Shown one piece after another: positions 32,115 through 42,706 of a stretch of 64,000 nucleotides of DNA (its first letter is position 1; every line of letters begins with the position of its first letter). Position numbers and translations under genes: made by a program. The notes beneath the pieces are model-generated. The model saw only the letters and a program-made list of their open reading frames with translations. It was not told where the DNA came from and made no database searches. The stretch is from Methylophaga lonarensis MPL (GTDB lineage: Bacteria; Pseudomonadota; Gammaproteobacteria; Nitrosococcales; Methylophagaceae): NCBI RefSeq assembly GCF_000349205.1, contig NZ_APHR01000004.1, positions 1-64,000 of the forward strand, in the 5' to 3' direction.

Positions 32115-32122
32115 GATAGACC

Positions 32123-33496
32123 ATGAAAATTCTGATTCTGGGTGCAGGTCAAGTGGGCTCATCCGTCGCCGCGACGCTGGCACGTGAGGATGACGATATC
32201 ACGCTGGTCGACAGCGATCCCATCAATCTGATGAAGTTGCAGGATCACTACGATATTAGAACCATTCAAGGGCATGCCTCGCATCCCGATGTACTTGCTC
32301 GAGCCGGTGCAGAGGACGCCGATTTGATTCTGGCTGTCACCAATAGTGACGAAACCAACATGATTGCCTGTCAAATCTGCCATACCCTCTACAGCACTCC
32401 GACCAAGATCGCCCGAATCCGCACCACCGAATATCTGAGTAAGCCCGAACTGTTCAACAATGAAGCCATTGCTATCGATGTGCTGATAAGCCCCGAACAG
32501 ATTGTTACTGACTACATAGAACGCCTGATCAGCCATCCCAATGCGCTGCAGGTTCTTGATTTTGCTGAAGGTAAAGTGCAACTGGTTGCAGTCCGCGCGT
32601 TTCATGGCGGCCCACTGGTGGGCAACCCACTACGGGAAATTCGCGAACACATCCCCAAAACCGACACCCGTGTTGCGGCGATCTTTCGCAACGGCAAGGC
32701 CATAAATCCGACCGCCGACACGGTAATCGAAACAGATGACGAAGTGTTCTTTATTGCCGCCAGCAATGACATCAGAAAAGTCATGGCCGAACTGCGAAAA
32801 CTTGATAAGCCCTACAAACGAATCATGTTGGCAGGTGGCGGTAACATTGGCGTCAGGCTGGCCAAGGCCCTGGAACACGATTATCAGATAAAACTGATCG
32901 AGGCCAACCCTGAACGTGCCGAATTTCTCTCTGAGCAACTGACCAACAGTATTGTTCTGCTTGGGGATGTCGCTAACGAGGAATTACTGCTCGAGGAAGA
33001 AATCGAAAAAGTCGATTTGTTCTGCGCACTAACCAACGATGATGAAGCCAACATTCTCTCTGCCATGCTGGCCAAGCGACTTGGAGCTCGCAAGGTGTTG
33101 TCACTGATCAACCGGGCGGCCTATGTGGATCTGGTTGAAAGTGGCACCATCGACATCGCCCTGTCTCCACAGCAAGCCACCATTGGCAGTTTGCTGGCAC
33201 ATATTCGTCGAGGCGATATTGTCGCGGTTCACTCGCTGCGACGCGGCGCAGCAGAAGCACTGGAAGCCATCGCCCATGGCGACAAAAGCTCGTCCATGGT
33301 GGTTGGCAAACGCATTGACGAAATTGATTTGCCGCCTGGCACCACTATCGGCGCTATCGTCCGTGGCGATGATGTGTTGATTGCACATCGCGATACGGTT
33401 ATTGAGGCCGAAGATCATGTCATCCTGTTTTTGATCAACAAACGGCATATTCGTGAGGTCGAACGACTATTCCAGGTGGGTTTCAATTTTTTCTGA
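32123..33496 (+). CDS. trkA: Trk system potassium uptake protein TrkA
   Basis: Cytoplasmic gating subunit of the Trk K+ transporter, 457 residues. It has two RCK units, each with an NAD(H)-binding Rossmann motif: [10 protein letters not shown] (7-16) and [10 protein letters not shown] (about 238-247). Each is followed by a TrkA_C domain (for example [23 protein letters not shown], quoted as residues about 395-417). It lies nine bases after ntrX, the usual ntrYX-trkA order. The membrane subunit TrkH is not in the window. Confidence 0.96.
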   Translation: MKILILGAGQVGSSVAATLAREDDDITLVDSDPINLMKLQDHYDIRTIQGHASHPDVLARAGAEDADLILAVTNSDETNMIACQICHTLYSTPTKIARIRTTEYLSKPELFNNEAIAIDVLISPEQIVTDYIERLISHPNALQVLDFAEGKVQLVAVRAFHGGPLVGNPLREIREHIPKTDTRVAAIFRNGKAINPTADTVIETDDEVFFIAASNDIRKVMAELRKLDKPYKRIMLAGGGNIGVRLAKALEHDYQIKLIEANPERAEFLSEQLTNSIVLLGDVANEELLLEEEIEKVDLFCALTNDDEANILSAMLAKRLGARKVLSLINRAAYVDLVESGTIDIALSPQQATIGSLLAHIRRGDIVAVHSLRRGAAEALEAIAHGDKSSSMVVGKRIDEIDLPPGTTIGAIVRGDDVLIAHRDTVIEAEDHVILFLINKRHIREVERLFQVGFNFF

Positions 33497-34053
33497 TGAC
33501 TGACTCTCTCAAACATCATTTTCTGATAGCCATGCCGGCCCTGGCCGACTCGTTTTTTTATCGATCAGTGGTTTACCTCTGTGAACACGACGATGATGGG
33601 GCGATGGGCCTGATCATCAACCGTCCAACCAAAATCATGCTGACAGAACTGTTGCGACATCTTGAAATCGATAACGACTCTGAAGCGAAAATGAGCACCC
33701 CGGTGTTGTTCGGTGGGCCGGTACAAAAGGAACAAGGCATGGTGTTGCATGGCGGTCCAGCCGATTGGCGTAACACCATGGAGATAGATCAAGGCATTTA
33801 TCTGACCACCTCCAGTGAAATTCTGCCCACGCTGGGTACAAAGTCAGGCCCTGAACGCTTTATGGTCACGCTGGGTTACGCGGGTTGGGGAGCGGGTCAA
33901 TTAGAACAGGAACTGGCTGACAACAGTTGGCTGACCGTGCCTGCCACCACAGAGATACTTTTTGAAACACCGGCCGATCAGCGCTGGCACGCTGCCGCAA
34001 AACTACTGGGTATCAACATTGATCTGATTTCTGCCAGCAGTGGTCATGCTTGA
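33496..34053 (+). CDS. YqgE/AlgH family protein (UPF0301)
   Basis: Cytoplasmic protein of 185 residues from the conserved YqgE/AlgH family of unknown molecular function. Recognisable segments are HFLIAMPALADSFFYRSVVYLCEHDDDGAMGLIINRP (residues 7-43 region), PVLFGGPVQKEQGMVLH and LGYAGWGAGQLEQEL. It overlaps trkA by one base and ruvX by one base. The YqgE-RuvX-PyrR-PyrB-PyrC' order is the same as in Pseudomonas. Confidence 0.93.
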   Translation: MTDSLKHHFLIAMPALADSFFYRSVVYLCEHDDDGAMGLIINRPTKIMLTELLRHLEIDNDSEAKMSTPVLFGGPVQKEQGMVLHGGPADWRNTMEIDQGIYLTTSSEILPTLGTKSGPERFMVTLGYAGWGAGQLEQELADNSWLTVPATTEILFETPADQRWHAAAKLLGINIDLISASSGHA

Positions 34054-34472
34054 TGAGTCAGGCTCGCACGCTATTGGGGTTTGATTTCGGGATGAAAAAT
34101 ATCGGCGTCGCGGTTGGCCAGGAATTAACACGCACCGCCAGCCCACTGACGGCCCTGAAAGCCAGAGATGGCATTCCAGACTGGGCCATGCTGGAAAAAC
34201 TGGTTCAGGAGTGGCAGCCACAGCTACTGGTCGTCGGCCTACCGTTGAACATGGATGGCAGCGAACAAGCGATGACAGCCGCCGCGCGCAAGTTTGGCCG
34301 CCGCATGCAAGAACGCTTCAAAATTGCCGTGGATTGGCAAGATGAGCGACTGACCACTTTCGAAGCACTGGAACATATGGGAATTCGCGATAAAATGGCG
34401 AGCAAACAACGCAGTGATGTTGACCGTTTATCAGCACAAATCATTCTTCAATCATGGCTGGATCGACAATGA
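34053..34472 (+). CDS. ruvX: Holliday junction resolvase-like protein RuvX (YqgF)
   Basis: RNase H-fold nuclease family YqgF/RuvX, 139 residues, implicated in 16S rRNA 5'-end maturation. The first catalytic Asp is in LLGFDFGMKNIGVAVG. VVGLPLNMDGSE, DWQDERLTTFEA and the C-terminal SDVDRLSAQIILQ hold the remaining acidic residues. The ATG at 34053 overlaps the YqgE stop (TGATG). The end overlaps pyrR. Confidence 0.94.
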   Translation: MSQARTLLGFDFGMKNIGVAVGQELTRTASPLTALKARDGIPDWAMLEKLVQEWQPQLLVVGLPLNMDGSEQAMTAAARKFGRRMQERFKIAVDWQDERLTTFEALEHMGIRDKMASKQRSDVDRLSAQIILQSWLDRQ

Positions 34473-34999
34473 ACATTCCAAGCACCCACGCAGAAATTGA
34501 CGCGCTTTTGGACCAGATGGCCGATAGCATTCGGTCACAACTGGCAGGACGACAGCCACTTTTAATCGGTATTCATACCGGCGGCGTATGGGTGGCAAAA
34601 GCCCTGGCGCAGAGGCTTGGCGAAGATTTTTTTGATGGCCCACTGGGCACGCTGAACATCGCTTACTATCGTGATGATTTCACCCGAATCGGCATGCACC
34701 CGCAGGTTACGCCCTCAGACTTGCCATTCTCGGTCGATGACCGACATCTGCTGCTGGTGGATGACGTGTTTTACAGCGGCCGCACCACCCGCGCCGCACT
34801 CAATGAGATTTTTGATTATGGCCGCCCCGCCAGTGTCACACTGGCAGTACTGGTTGAACGAGATGGCCGACAACTACCAATTCGACCTGACATTGCCGGC
34901 ATTTCAATCGAGTTACCGGAAAAGCAGCAAATCAAACTGCACAATACCGGTGGATTACACCTGAAACTGAAATCCACCGAGGCAGAAAATGCAGAGTAA
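34469..34999 (+). CDS. pyrR: Bifunctional pyr regulatory protein / uracil phosphoribosyltransferase PyrR
   Basis: Phosphoribosyltransferase-fold protein of 176 residues. The PRPP-binding motif [18 protein letters not shown] is near residues 90-107, and the upstream [14 protein letters not shown] is typical of PyrR. In Gram-positives PyrR is an RNA-binding attenuator; in gammaproteobacteria its regulatory role is less certain. The ATG at 34469 overlaps the ruvX stop (ATGA), and the end overlaps pyrB by 11 bases, so the five genes are tightly coupled. I saw no separate attenuator between pyrR and pyrB. Confidence 0.93.
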   Translation: MNIPSTHAEIDALLDQMADSIRSQLAGRQPLLIGIHTGGVWVAKALAQRLGEDFFDGPLGTLNIAYYRDDFTRIGMHPQVTPSDLPFSVDDRHLLLVDDVFYSGRTTRAALNEIFDYGRPASVTLAVLVERDGRQLPIRPDIAGISIELPEKQQIKLHNTGGLHLKLKSTEAENAE

Positions 35000-35957
35000 C
35001 CAGCTGACAGAGCAAGGACAACTGCGCCACTTTCTGACCATTGAAGGCCTGAAAAAACCGATGCTGACCGAAATCATGGATCGGGCTGAACAATTTTCCG
35101 GCATTACCCAGCGTCAGGTGAAAAAAGTCCCGCTGCTGCGAGGCAAAACCATCATCAATCTGTTTTTTGAAAACAGTACCCGAACCCGGTCAACCTTCGA
35201 ACTGGCTGCAAAGCGACTGTCAGCGGATGTGATGAACTTCAACATCAGCACCTCGGCCACCTCCAAAGGCGAAAGCCTGCTCGACACCCTGCACAATCTG
35301 GAAGCCATGCATACCGATATGTTTGTGGTGCGCCACGACCAAAGCGGAGCTGCCGAATTTATTGCCCAGCATGTCGCACCTCATGTCAGTGTTATCAATG
35401 CCGGCGATGGCTGTCATGCCCACCCGACACAAGCCATGCTGGATATGTTTACCATTCGTCGGCACAAACCCGAGTTTCATAATCTTCGTGTCGCCATCGT
35501 CGGTGACATTTTGCATTCACGTGTTGCCCGCTCACAAATTCAGGCCTTGTCGATTCTTGGCGTCGGTGAAATTCGAGTCATCGGCCCTCAGACGCTACTG
35601 CCACGTGACTGCCAGACGCTCGGCGTGCATGTCTATCACGACATGGATCAGGGACTGAAAGATGTCGATGTGGTGATCATGCTGCGTTTGCAATTAGAAC
35701 GAATGAAAGGCGCACTGATCCCCAGCGCACGTGAATACTATCGCTGCTACGGCCTGAGCCCCGAAAAACTGCGATTGGCAAAACCCGACGCCATCGTGAT
35801 GCATCCGGGCCCGATTAACCGGGGTGTCGAGATCGCCTCTGCGGTTGCCGATGGTCCGCAATCAGTCATTCTGGAACAGGTCACACATGGCATCGCTATT
35901 CGTATGGCGGTGATGTCGATGGCCCTGGGTGCACAACAACAAGAGACAGACACATGA
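34989..35957 (+). CDS. pyrB: Aspartate carbamoyltransferase catalytic subunit
   Basis: Carbamoyl phosphate plus aspartate to carbamoyl aspartate, 322 residues. The carbamoyl phosphate-binding loop [17 protein letters not shown] is near residues 58-74. [12 protein letters not shown] and the aspartate-binding RLQLERM region follow, and [13 protein letters not shown] is near the C-terminus. It overlaps pyrR and pyrC'. In organisms with this gene order PyrB assembles with the inactive dihydroorotase PyrC' as a dodecamer; no pyrI regulatory subunit is present. Confidence 0.97.
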   Translation: MQSNQLTEQGQLRHFLTIEGLKKPMLTEIMDRAEQFSGITQRQVKKVPLLRGKTIINLFFENSTRTRSTFELAAKRLSADVMNFNISTSATSKGESLLDTLHNLEAMHTDMFVVRHDQSGAAEFIAQHVAPHVSVINAGDGCHAHPTQAMLDMFTIRRHKPEFHNLRVAIVGDILHSRVARSQIQALSILGVGEIRVIGPQTLLPRDCQTLGVHVYHDMDQGLKDVDVVIMLRLQLERMKGALIPSAREYYRCYGLSPEKLRLAKPDAIVMHPGPINRGVEIASAVADGPQSVILEQVTHGIAIRMAVMSMALGAQQQETDT

Positions 35958-37231
35958 AAATCCGCATCAGTAACGGACGCGTCATCGACCCGGCCAGTCA
36001 ACTTGATAATGGTCTGGATGTGTTTATCGACGATAGCAAAATTGTCGCCATCGCCGAGCAGATGAGTGATTTTCATGCCGATATGACCATTGATGCCAGT
36101 GGCATGATTGTCTGCCCCGGCCTTGTGGATTTGAGCGCCAGACTCCGTGAACCCGGTCAGGAACACACCGCAACCATACATAGCGAAACGCTTGCTGCTG
36201 CTGCAGGCGGCATCACCACATTATGCGTACCGCCAGATACCGATCCAGTGATTGATACTGCCGCCGTTGTTGAGTTGATCGAAGATCGCGCCAAAAAAGC
36301 CGGTCGCACCATGGTGCTGACCATCGGCGCACTGACCCAAAAATTACAAGGAGAGCTGCTGGCTGAAATGGCGGCACTGAAAGCTGCCGGCTGTATCGGC
36401 GTCAGTAACGGACTGTCGGTCATCAAAAACAGTGTGGTACTCAAGCGTGCCATGGAATATGCGGCCTCACTGGATTTGACGGTATTCATCAACCCTGCCG
36501 ATCCGTGGCTGCAATCCGGTGGCTGTGTCCACGAAGGCACCGTCAGTACTCGCCTGGGCCTTGCCGGCATTCCCGAAAGTGCTGAAACCATTGCAGTCAG
36601 TCGTGACTTGATTCTGATTGAGCAAACCGGAGTACGCGCTCACTTCCACAGTTTGTCCAGCGGGAAAGCGGTACGACTTATTCGAGAGGCACAGAGTCGC
36701 GGATTGCCTGTCACCGCGGATGTAAGTGCACATCACCTGCATTTGTGTGAGCACGACCTTGGCAACTACGACAGCCTCAGTCACGTACTGCCGCCACTGC
36801 GCAGCCTTAGAGATCGCGAGCAGTTACAACAAGGCCTCCGGGAAGGCGTAATTAACGCCATCTCATCGCATCATCAACCGCTTGATAATGATGCCAAGCT
36901 GGGACCGTTTGCCGAAACGCAACCCGGTATCTCTGGCTTGGAAACGCTGCTGCCACTGACCATGAAACTGGTCGAAGATGACGAACTGCCGCTGATCGAT
37001 GCCTTGGCAGCCATCACCTGTCGGCCAGCAGAAATCCTCGGACTAGAGGCTGGCCAACTCAAAGTTGGCAGCCTGGCTGATATTTGCATCATCGATCCAG
37101 AGTCCCAGTTCGAATGTCAGCCGCGCCAGTTTCTCAGCGCCGGCAAAAACAGTCCGTTTTCAGGCTGGCTGTTCAGTCATCAGGTCTGTCACACCTTGTT
37201 TGAAGGCAAACTGGTCTATCAACGCAACTAA
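35954..37231 (+). CDS. Inactive dihydroorotase homologue PyrC' (PyrX)
   Basis: Amidohydrolase-fold protein of 425 residues clearly homologous to dihydroorotase but without metal ligands. The usual DxHxHxR motif reads [10 protein letters not shown], so both histidines are gone. The later metal histidine region reads [14 protein letters not shown], and the catalytic Asp of ATDHAPH is replaced in NAISSHHQP. In Pseudomonas the equivalent PyrC' is required for PyrB assembly though catalytically dead. The ATGA overlap with pyrB supports that partnership. A separate active pyrC must exist elsewhere. Confidence 0.92.
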   Translation: MKIRISNGRVIDPASQLDNGLDVFIDDSKIVAIAEQMSDFHADMTIDASGMIVCPGLVDLSARLREPGQEHTATIHSETLAAAAGGITTLCVPPDTDPVIDTAAVVELIEDRAKKAGRTMVLTIGALTQKLQGELLAEMAALKAAGCIGVSNGLSVIKNSVVLKRAMEYAASLDLTVFINPADPWLQSGGCVHEGTVSTRLGLAGIPESAETIAVSRDLILIEQTGVRAHFHSLSSGKAVRLIREAQSRGLPVTADVSAHHLHLCEHDLGNYDSLSHVLPPLRSLRDREQLQQGLREGVINAISSHHQPLDNDAKLGPFAETQPGISGLETLLPLTMKLVEDDELPLIDALAAITCRPAEILGLEAGQLKVGSLADICIIDPESQFECQPRQFLSAGKNSPFSGWLFSHQVCHTLFEGKLVYQRN

Positions 37232-37257
37232 ATCAACATTCCTCAGGGAGTATAAGC

Positions 37258-37434
37258 ATGCAGGTATTCAAAAAAACGGGCTTGGCCCTCACCGCAGCCA
37301 TCTTCTCTATTGGCCTGATGGCCTGCAGTCCTGAGGTAGGTAGTGAAAAGTGGTGTGAGCAATTGCAAGACAAAAGCAAGGCTGACTGGACAGCCAATGA
37401 AGCCAAGGATTTTGCCAAACACTGCCTGCTTTGA
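37258..37434 (+). CDS. Small DUF3012-type lipoprotein
   Basis: Open frame of 58 codons with a good ribosome site (CAGGGAG). The N-terminus MQVFKKTGLALTAAIFSIGL leads to a lipobox LMAC, making Cys23 the lipidated residue. The remaining 35 residues contain SPEVGSEKWCEQL, DWTANEAKDFAKHCLL, which I recognise as DUF3012; two further cysteines could form a disulfide. It lies 27 bases after pyrC' and its stop overlaps the next start (TGATG), so it is probably co-transcribed with the HAD gene. Its function is unknown. Confidence 0.85.
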   Translation: MQVFKKTGLALTAAIFSIGLMACSPEVGSEKWCEQLQDKSKADWTANEAKDFAKHCLL

Positions 37435-38189
37435 TGTTGTGCGACCACTACTATGCGCTGGATTTTGATGGTGTTATTTGCGACAGCGCCATCGAAACCG
37501 GCATTAGTGGCTGGAAAGCGGCGGTCAGCCTGTGGCCTGATTTACCTGCTCAAATGCCTGAACATATCTTGTCCATGTTCAGGCAGGTCAGGCCGGCAAT
37601 GGAAACCGGCTATGAAGCGATTTTAATCTGTCGGGCACTCTACAACGGCACCCCCGTTGAACAACTGCTGGAGTTCTTTGCGGACACCATGCAGCAGATG
37701 TTATCGGAGTCTGATTGTGATATTACGCAACTGAAAACGGTGTTTGCAGCCATCCGCGATCATTGGATCAGCGATGATTTCGACGGCTGGTTGGCCAACA
37801 ACCCTCTCTATCCGGGTATCAAAGAGCTATTACTCAGCATCCCTCAGCAGCAACTGTTCATTGTCACCACCAAGCAGGAACGCTTTGTCAGCGCCATTTT
37901 GTCTGCAAATGGCATCACGCTTGATGACCGCCATATCTTTGGTCTGGAAAAACAGCTGAGAAAGCCGTTGATACTCCAACAGTTACAAGCGTTCTGCCAG
38001 CCCAAGCCCCTGATATTTGTCGAAGACAGGGTAAACACGCTGTATGAAGTTATTGAAGATGGCACGCTCAATACTGTGCAACTCGGTCTGGCTGTTTGGG
38101 GTTACAACACACCAAAAGATAGACAAATGGCACAACAACACTGCCGTGTAAGAATACTGGCCAAACCTGAAGACATCATTTTGTCATAA
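37434..38189 (+). CDS. HAD-superfamily hydrolase
   Basis: Predicted phosphatase of the haloacid dehalogenase superfamily, 251 residues. Motif I is LDFDGVICDSA (residues about 9-19) with the nucleophile and general acid aspartates. Motif II is probably FIVTTKQERF, motif III the Lys of RKPLILQQL, and motif IV IFVEDRVNTL. A helical cap lies between motifs I and II. The start overlaps the stop of the small lipoprotein gene. The substrate cannot be predicted. Confidence 0.85.
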   Translation: MLCDHYYALDFDGVICDSAIETGISGWKAAVSLWPDLPAQMPEHILSMFRQVRPAMETGYEAILICRALYNGTPVEQLLEFFADTMQQMLSESDCDITQLKTVFAAIRDHWISDDFDGWLANNPLYPGIKELLLSIPQQQLFIVTTKQERFVSAILSANGITLDDRHIFGLEKQLRKPLILQQLQAFCQPKPLIFVEDRVNTLYEVIEDGTLNTVQLGLAVWGYNTPKDRQMAQQHCRVRILAKPEDIILS

Positions 38190-38300
38190 GACTCATGTAT
38201 CAACAGACCGTCATCAGGAACTTTACCCGGGCAAATCCCTCTCAAGCAGTCGATGTCATTCACAATTCGTGGCCAGGCGGCGAAGCCAAATCTTAAGCGC

Positions 38301-39371
38301 ATGAAATTTACTGTCAAAACACCCTTGTTGGTTTTGCTGTTAATCACACTTGCAGCATGCGAACGCGAGTCCAGTCCGACCACAACACAGCCCAGACCTC
38401 ATCTGGTTGAAGTGGTCGAGGCTCAGCGCATTGATCTGTCAGTACGACGTGAACGAACCGGCACACTCAGAGCCATTCAGGAAATACAGATTTTCACCCA
38501 GGAAGAAGGTCAGATCACCGAACTGCCATTTTTTGAAGGTGACAGGGTCAAACGAGGCGAGGTCATAGCCAAACTTGATGATCGACTGCTGCGTGCTCAA
38601 CTGAATCGAGCATTGGCTTTACAGAAAAAGTCCGAGACTGACCTTAATCGCATTCGTGATTTGGTTGAGCGCAGATTGACCACTGCCGCTGAACTTACGC
38701 AGATAGAGACCGACCTGGCGATTGCTCAGGCCGATGTCGCTGCACTGGAAACCCGTCTGGGATTTCTGACGCTGAGATCGCCCATTGATGGTGTCGTCAC
38801 CGAACGGCGCAGCGAACCTGGCAATATTGCCGATCGATATGCCCACATAATGACGCTTGCTGATCAGCAAACTTTGATCACTGAAGTCCGACTATCAGAA
38901 CTTTTACTGAATCACTTGTCCGTTGGCGATACCGTAGAGCTCTACATTGATGCCCTTCGCACGGGCTCTGCGGCTCAGACACCCTTGTATGGCGAGATTA
39001 GTCGCATCTATCCAGATATCGATCCAATGACCCGCACCGGCACCGTGGAGATTGCCCTGCATCCGGTACCGCTGGGTGCCAGAGCGGGTCAGTTTGTACG
39101 CGTTATTCTTCAAACCCAGCGCTCGGAAAGGTTATTAATTCCTTTCATCGCTTTGCGTCGTTCCACTGCCCATCCCTATGTTTTCATCATTGACGATGAC
39201 AACCGAGCGCAAACACGCGCCGTGCAAACCGGTCTGGAAATCGGTGATCAAATTGAGATCCTTGAGGGCCTTGAACCGGGTGAGCGACTGGTCATACGTG
39301 GCTTCACCAACCTCAGAGACAATCAGCAGGTGACCATTGTCGGCAGCGCCAGCAATGGTTCGAACCGATGA
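38301..39371 (+). CDS. RND efflux periplasmic adaptor (membrane fusion) lipoprotein
   Basis: HlyD/AcrA-type adaptor of about 356 residues. A lipoprotein signal (LLVLLLITLAAC) anchors it at Cys19 to the membrane. A barrel/lipoyl segment follows (QIFTQEEGQITELPFFEGDRVKRGEVIAKLDD, residues about 57-88). A coiled-coil hairpin (LNRALALQKKSETDLNRI), the second lipoyl half (LRSPIDGVVTERRSEPGN) and beta-barrel and membrane-proximal domains complete it. The ATG at 38301 is chosen because it begins the signal sequence; the frame is open from 38253. It overlaps the RND pump by four bases. No TolC-like gene is adjacent. Confidence 0.92.
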   Translation: MKFTVKTPLLVLLLITLAACERESSPTTTQPRPHLVEVVEAQRIDLSVRRERTGTLRAIQEIQIFTQEEGQITELPFFEGDRVKRGEVIAKLDDRLLRAQLNRALALQKKSETDLNRIRDLVERRLTTAAELTQIETDLAIAQADVAALETRLGFLTLRSPIDGVVTERRSEPGNIADRYAHIMTLADQQTLITEVRLSELLLNHLSVGDTVELYIDALRTGSAAQTPLYGEISRIYPDIDPMTRTGTVEIALHPVPLGARAGQFVRVILQTQRSERLLIPFIALRRSTAHPYVFIIDDDNRAQTRAVQTGLEIGDQIEILEGLEPGERLVIRGFTNLRDNQQVTIVGSASNGSNR

Positions 39372-42300
39372 ACATAAAAGGGGGCGGCCTCGCCGCCTGG
39401 TCGATTAAGCACCCCATTGGCGTCAGCATGATTGCCGCCTCGGTGATTGTGCTCGGCCTGGCGGTACTGAGCCGACTGGCGATTGATTTATTGCCACAAA
39501 TCATCTATCCGGATATTCGAATTCGTATTCTTGAGCCGGGCGTGCCCGCCACAGTGATGGAGGACCGCGTCACCAGACTCATTGAGGAGCAGCTGGCCAT
39601 CACTGAAGGGGCCATCAATGTCAAATCGGCCACCGATTTGGGCCTGGTGGAAATTGATATCGACTTTGGCTATGACAAGGATATTGATATTGCCTTGCGC
39701 GATGCCAGCACCCGGTTGGATCGAGCCCGTTCACAGCTTCCCTCTTCCATTTCTCTGCTGGAAATCTTCAAACGCGACCCCTCACAAATTCCGGTCACCG
39801 AGTTTGTTGTCAGCTCAGATCTGATGAGCATTGTTGATCTGCGCACCTGGACCGATGATGTGCTCAGTAAATGGTTTATCAATCTACCCGGCGTAGCAGC
39901 AGCTGAAATTGGCGGTGGTGTCGAGCGTGAGATTCAGGTGATTCCTGATCAACAGCGACTGGCGGCACTGGGTCTGAGTTATCGAGATATTGTGCAGGCC
40001 ATAGATGGTGCCAATGAGGATATTGCCATCGGACGACTTCAAATGCCTGGCAGTGAAATTACGGGCCGTATTGCCGGACGCCTTTCAACCGTCGAGGCCA
40101 TTCGTCAGCTGCCGGTAAGCCGGACTGACAACAACATCATTTTGCTGCAGGAAGTGGCAAAAGTGGTTGACTCAAGCGAGGATGAGAGAGTCCTGATTCG
40201 GGCCGATGGTGTCAGCGGCATCAAAATGGCGATTCAGAAGCAGCCTGAAGCAAACACCACCGCGGTGGTTCAGTCTGTTATGCAACAACTGGACTGGCTC
40301 ATCTCACAAAATGTCATTCCACAAGGCATCGAAGTCACCGCCGTGACTGACCAATCCATCTACATCAAACAATCCCTGCAAAATGCCGCCTCTGCTGCTC
40401 TGGGTGGGGCGGTGCTGGCGATGCTGGTGGTGTATCTGTTCCTCGGCAATCTCCGTCGTACCTTAATTATTGGCAGTGCGATTCCGATAGCGATGATGTT
40501 TACCTTTATCCTGCTCGGTGCCGGTGGCCTGACCCTCAATATCATGACCTTGGGAGGCTTGGCGCTGGGCGTCGGCTTATTGGTCGATAATACGATTGTC
40601 ATGTTGGAAAATATCTACCGACATCAGTGCCAGCATGAAAAGCCGCTTGAGGCCGGCACCCATGCCGCTGCAGAGGTCAATGGCCCGATAGTCGCTTCGA
40701 CCTCGACCAACCTTGCTGCTATTTTGCCGTTTCTGTTTATCGGTGGATTAACCGGCTTACTGTTCAGCGAGCTGATCTTCACCATCTCATCAGCCATCTT
40801 TGCCTCAATGGTGATCGCGCTGACATTGGTGCCTGCCTATGCGGCGAAAGTCACTGAAATAGGCAGCAACCCCATTCGACGTGGTGTTGATGCCGTTGTC
40901 GAACTTCTGCAACGCGGCTATGGCAAGCTGATTCGACTGTTATTGAAAATCAAACTACTGGTCATCGCCTTGTTTATTACCGGATTTGCCGTAATGTTGC
41001 CCGTTTTCACCAGCGGCAATCAGATTTTGCTACCCAACATTGATGATGGCCGGGTGGAAATGCGCATGACTTCGGATGCAGGTGTTTCTGTAGAAGAAAT
41101 GGATGCCAATGTGCAGCGCATTGAACAAATCATTGCCGCCAAATCCGAAACAGACACCATTTTCACTTTGGTGGGCGGCACGGTTTTTGGCCGCTCTCAA
41201 CGTGAAGAACCCAGCCGGGCACAAATGACCGTGCAATTAGTGCCCCTGTCACAACGTGATGTCAGAACGCCGGAATGGATTCGGGAATTACGCAAAGAAA
41301 TTAATGATTTGCAGATACCCGGACTCAGGGTATTTGTGTTTCAACGCGGTATTCGCGGACTAAGAACTCACAGTGGCGATGAAGACATCAGCCTCAGACT
41401 GCAAGGTGAAGATTTGCTGGTGATGAAGCAGATAGCCGATGAAATTGCCGACAAGATGCGACAAATCCCCTTGCTGGAGAATGTTGAACACTCGGCTGAA
41501 GATGAACGCTTTGAACTATCCATCAATCTCAATCGAATCCGTGCCGAATCACTCGGCCTGTCGATGTCCGATCTGGCCGAAGCTGCTCAAATTGCGCTGC
41601 AAGGTCGCGTCATCAGTGACTTCCAGCAGGGTAACCGCACCTACAATATCAGGCTACGTTTGCCACAGGAGGAAATCAATTCACCACAGGCACTGCAATC
41701 GGTGATTCTGTTCCCGGCGGGCAATGATGGCATGCCCGTGTATCTTGGAGACGTTGCTGAAATTGAGTTACTGGCCACCCCATCCAGAATTCGCCGGGAA
41801 AACCAGATGCGTATTGTCGAACTTTCTGCAGCACTGGCGGCCGAGGCGACATTGGGAGAAGCATTGATTCAGCTTGATGAATGCGTCAGTCACTGGATCT
41901 GCCAGCAGGCTATACACTCTACGATGGCGGTCAGCGCGAGGCACTGGAACAACAACAAAGACAGAACATGCTGTTGCTCGGTCTGGCGTTATTTTTGGTG
42001 CTGGTGGTGATGGCCATTCAGTATGAATCACTGCTCAACCCGATCATTATTCTGCTCAGTGTGCCGTTTGCTGCAATCGGCGTGGCAATGGGGGTGTACT
42101 GGTTGAATTTGCCACTCTCCATGCCAATCTGGCTGGGCACAATCATGCTGGTCGGCATAGTGGTCAACAACGCCATTTTACTGGTCAACTACATAGAGCT
42201 TGAACGGTTAAAAACCGCCAATCTGACCGAAGCAATTATTGCTGCCGTTCGTTTAAGGCTGCGTCCCATCCTGATGACAACACTGAGTACCGTCATGGGA

Positions 42301-42477
42301 ATGCTGCCGCTGGCGATTGGTTTTGGTGAAGGATCGGAGATGCTGCAACCACTGGCGATCGCCGTGGTATGGGGACTAAGCTTTTCGATGCTGGTGAGTT
42401 TGATGCTGGTACCGCTGGTCTATCATCTGTTTCATGCCATTAAAGACAGAAACAATCCAAAGGTCATCATCGGTTGA
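39368..42477 (+). pseudogene. RND efflux permease, frameshifted
   Basis: AcrB/HAE-type transporter broken into two frames. The first runs from 39368 to a stop at 42010; the second carries the remaining 198 residues to 42477. The break is at 41880-41881, where GATGAATGCG reads as GAT GAA ATG CG if one A is restored, giving LDEMRQSLDLPAGY, the expected sequence. The repaired protein would have 1036 residues. It has the usual IKHPIG start, two large periplasmic loops and the charged TM4 motif LLVDNTIVMLENI. There is no slippery heptamer for programmed shifting. It may be a true pseudogene or a sequencing error. Confidence 0.85.
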
Positions 42478-42491
42478 GTTGTGGAGAAAAA

Positions 42492-42568
42492 TGGCGGAGC
42501 GGACGGGACTCGAACCCGCGACCTCCGGCGTGACAGGCCAGCATTCTAACCAACTGAACTACCGCTCC
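42492..42568 (-). tRNA. tRNA-Asp (GTC)
   Basis: A 77-base cloverleaf with encoded CCA. The acceptor stem GGAGCGG pairs with CCGCTCC and the discriminator is G. The D arm begins TAGTTCAG, the anticodon loop CTGTCAC places GTC at the anticodon, and the T arm contains GGTTCGAGTCC. The sequence is close to E. coli tRNA-Asp. It is a lone tRNA convergent with the RND pseudogene, 14 bases from its stop. Confidence 0.97.
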
Positions 42569-42610
42569 GCTGTATCTCCCTTTCGCCCGAATGGCGCGAA
42601 AGAAGCGTGC

Positions 42611-42640
42611 AATATACAGCAAAAAATTTAAAGGTGTTAG
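42611..42640 (-). promoter_or_regulatory. Promoter of tRNA-Asp
   Basis: On the minus strand CTAACA (-35, four of six matches) is 18 bases from TATATT (-10). A GC-rich discriminator follows (GCACGC), typical of stringently controlled stable-RNA promoters. The start would be about 35 bases before the tRNA. Confidence 0.5.
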
Positions 42641-42651
42641 CGCTATTTAAT

Positions 42652-42688
42652 AAAAAACCCGCCGAGCGCTTGGCCGGGCGGGTTTTTT
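42652..42688 (-). terminator. Rho-independent terminator after anchored pseudoazurin gene
   Basis: AAAAAACCCGCC pairs with GGCGGGTTTTTT across a 13-base loop. On the minus strand it ends in a T-run and lies 19 bases beyond the stop of the cupredoxin gene. Confidence 0.85.
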
Positions 42689-42706
42689 GTCTGACAGGGC
42701 CGCTAT

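Noticed and set aside
37261-38189. A phosphonate or phosphoglycolate assignment for the HAD protein
   Set aside because: Only the generic HAD motifs are visible; nothing in the cap or neighbours fixes the substrate.
41881-42477. Programmed -1 frameshift in the RND pump
   Set aside because: No X XXY YYZ heptamer or downstream stimulatory structure is seen at the junction; restoring one A is simpler.
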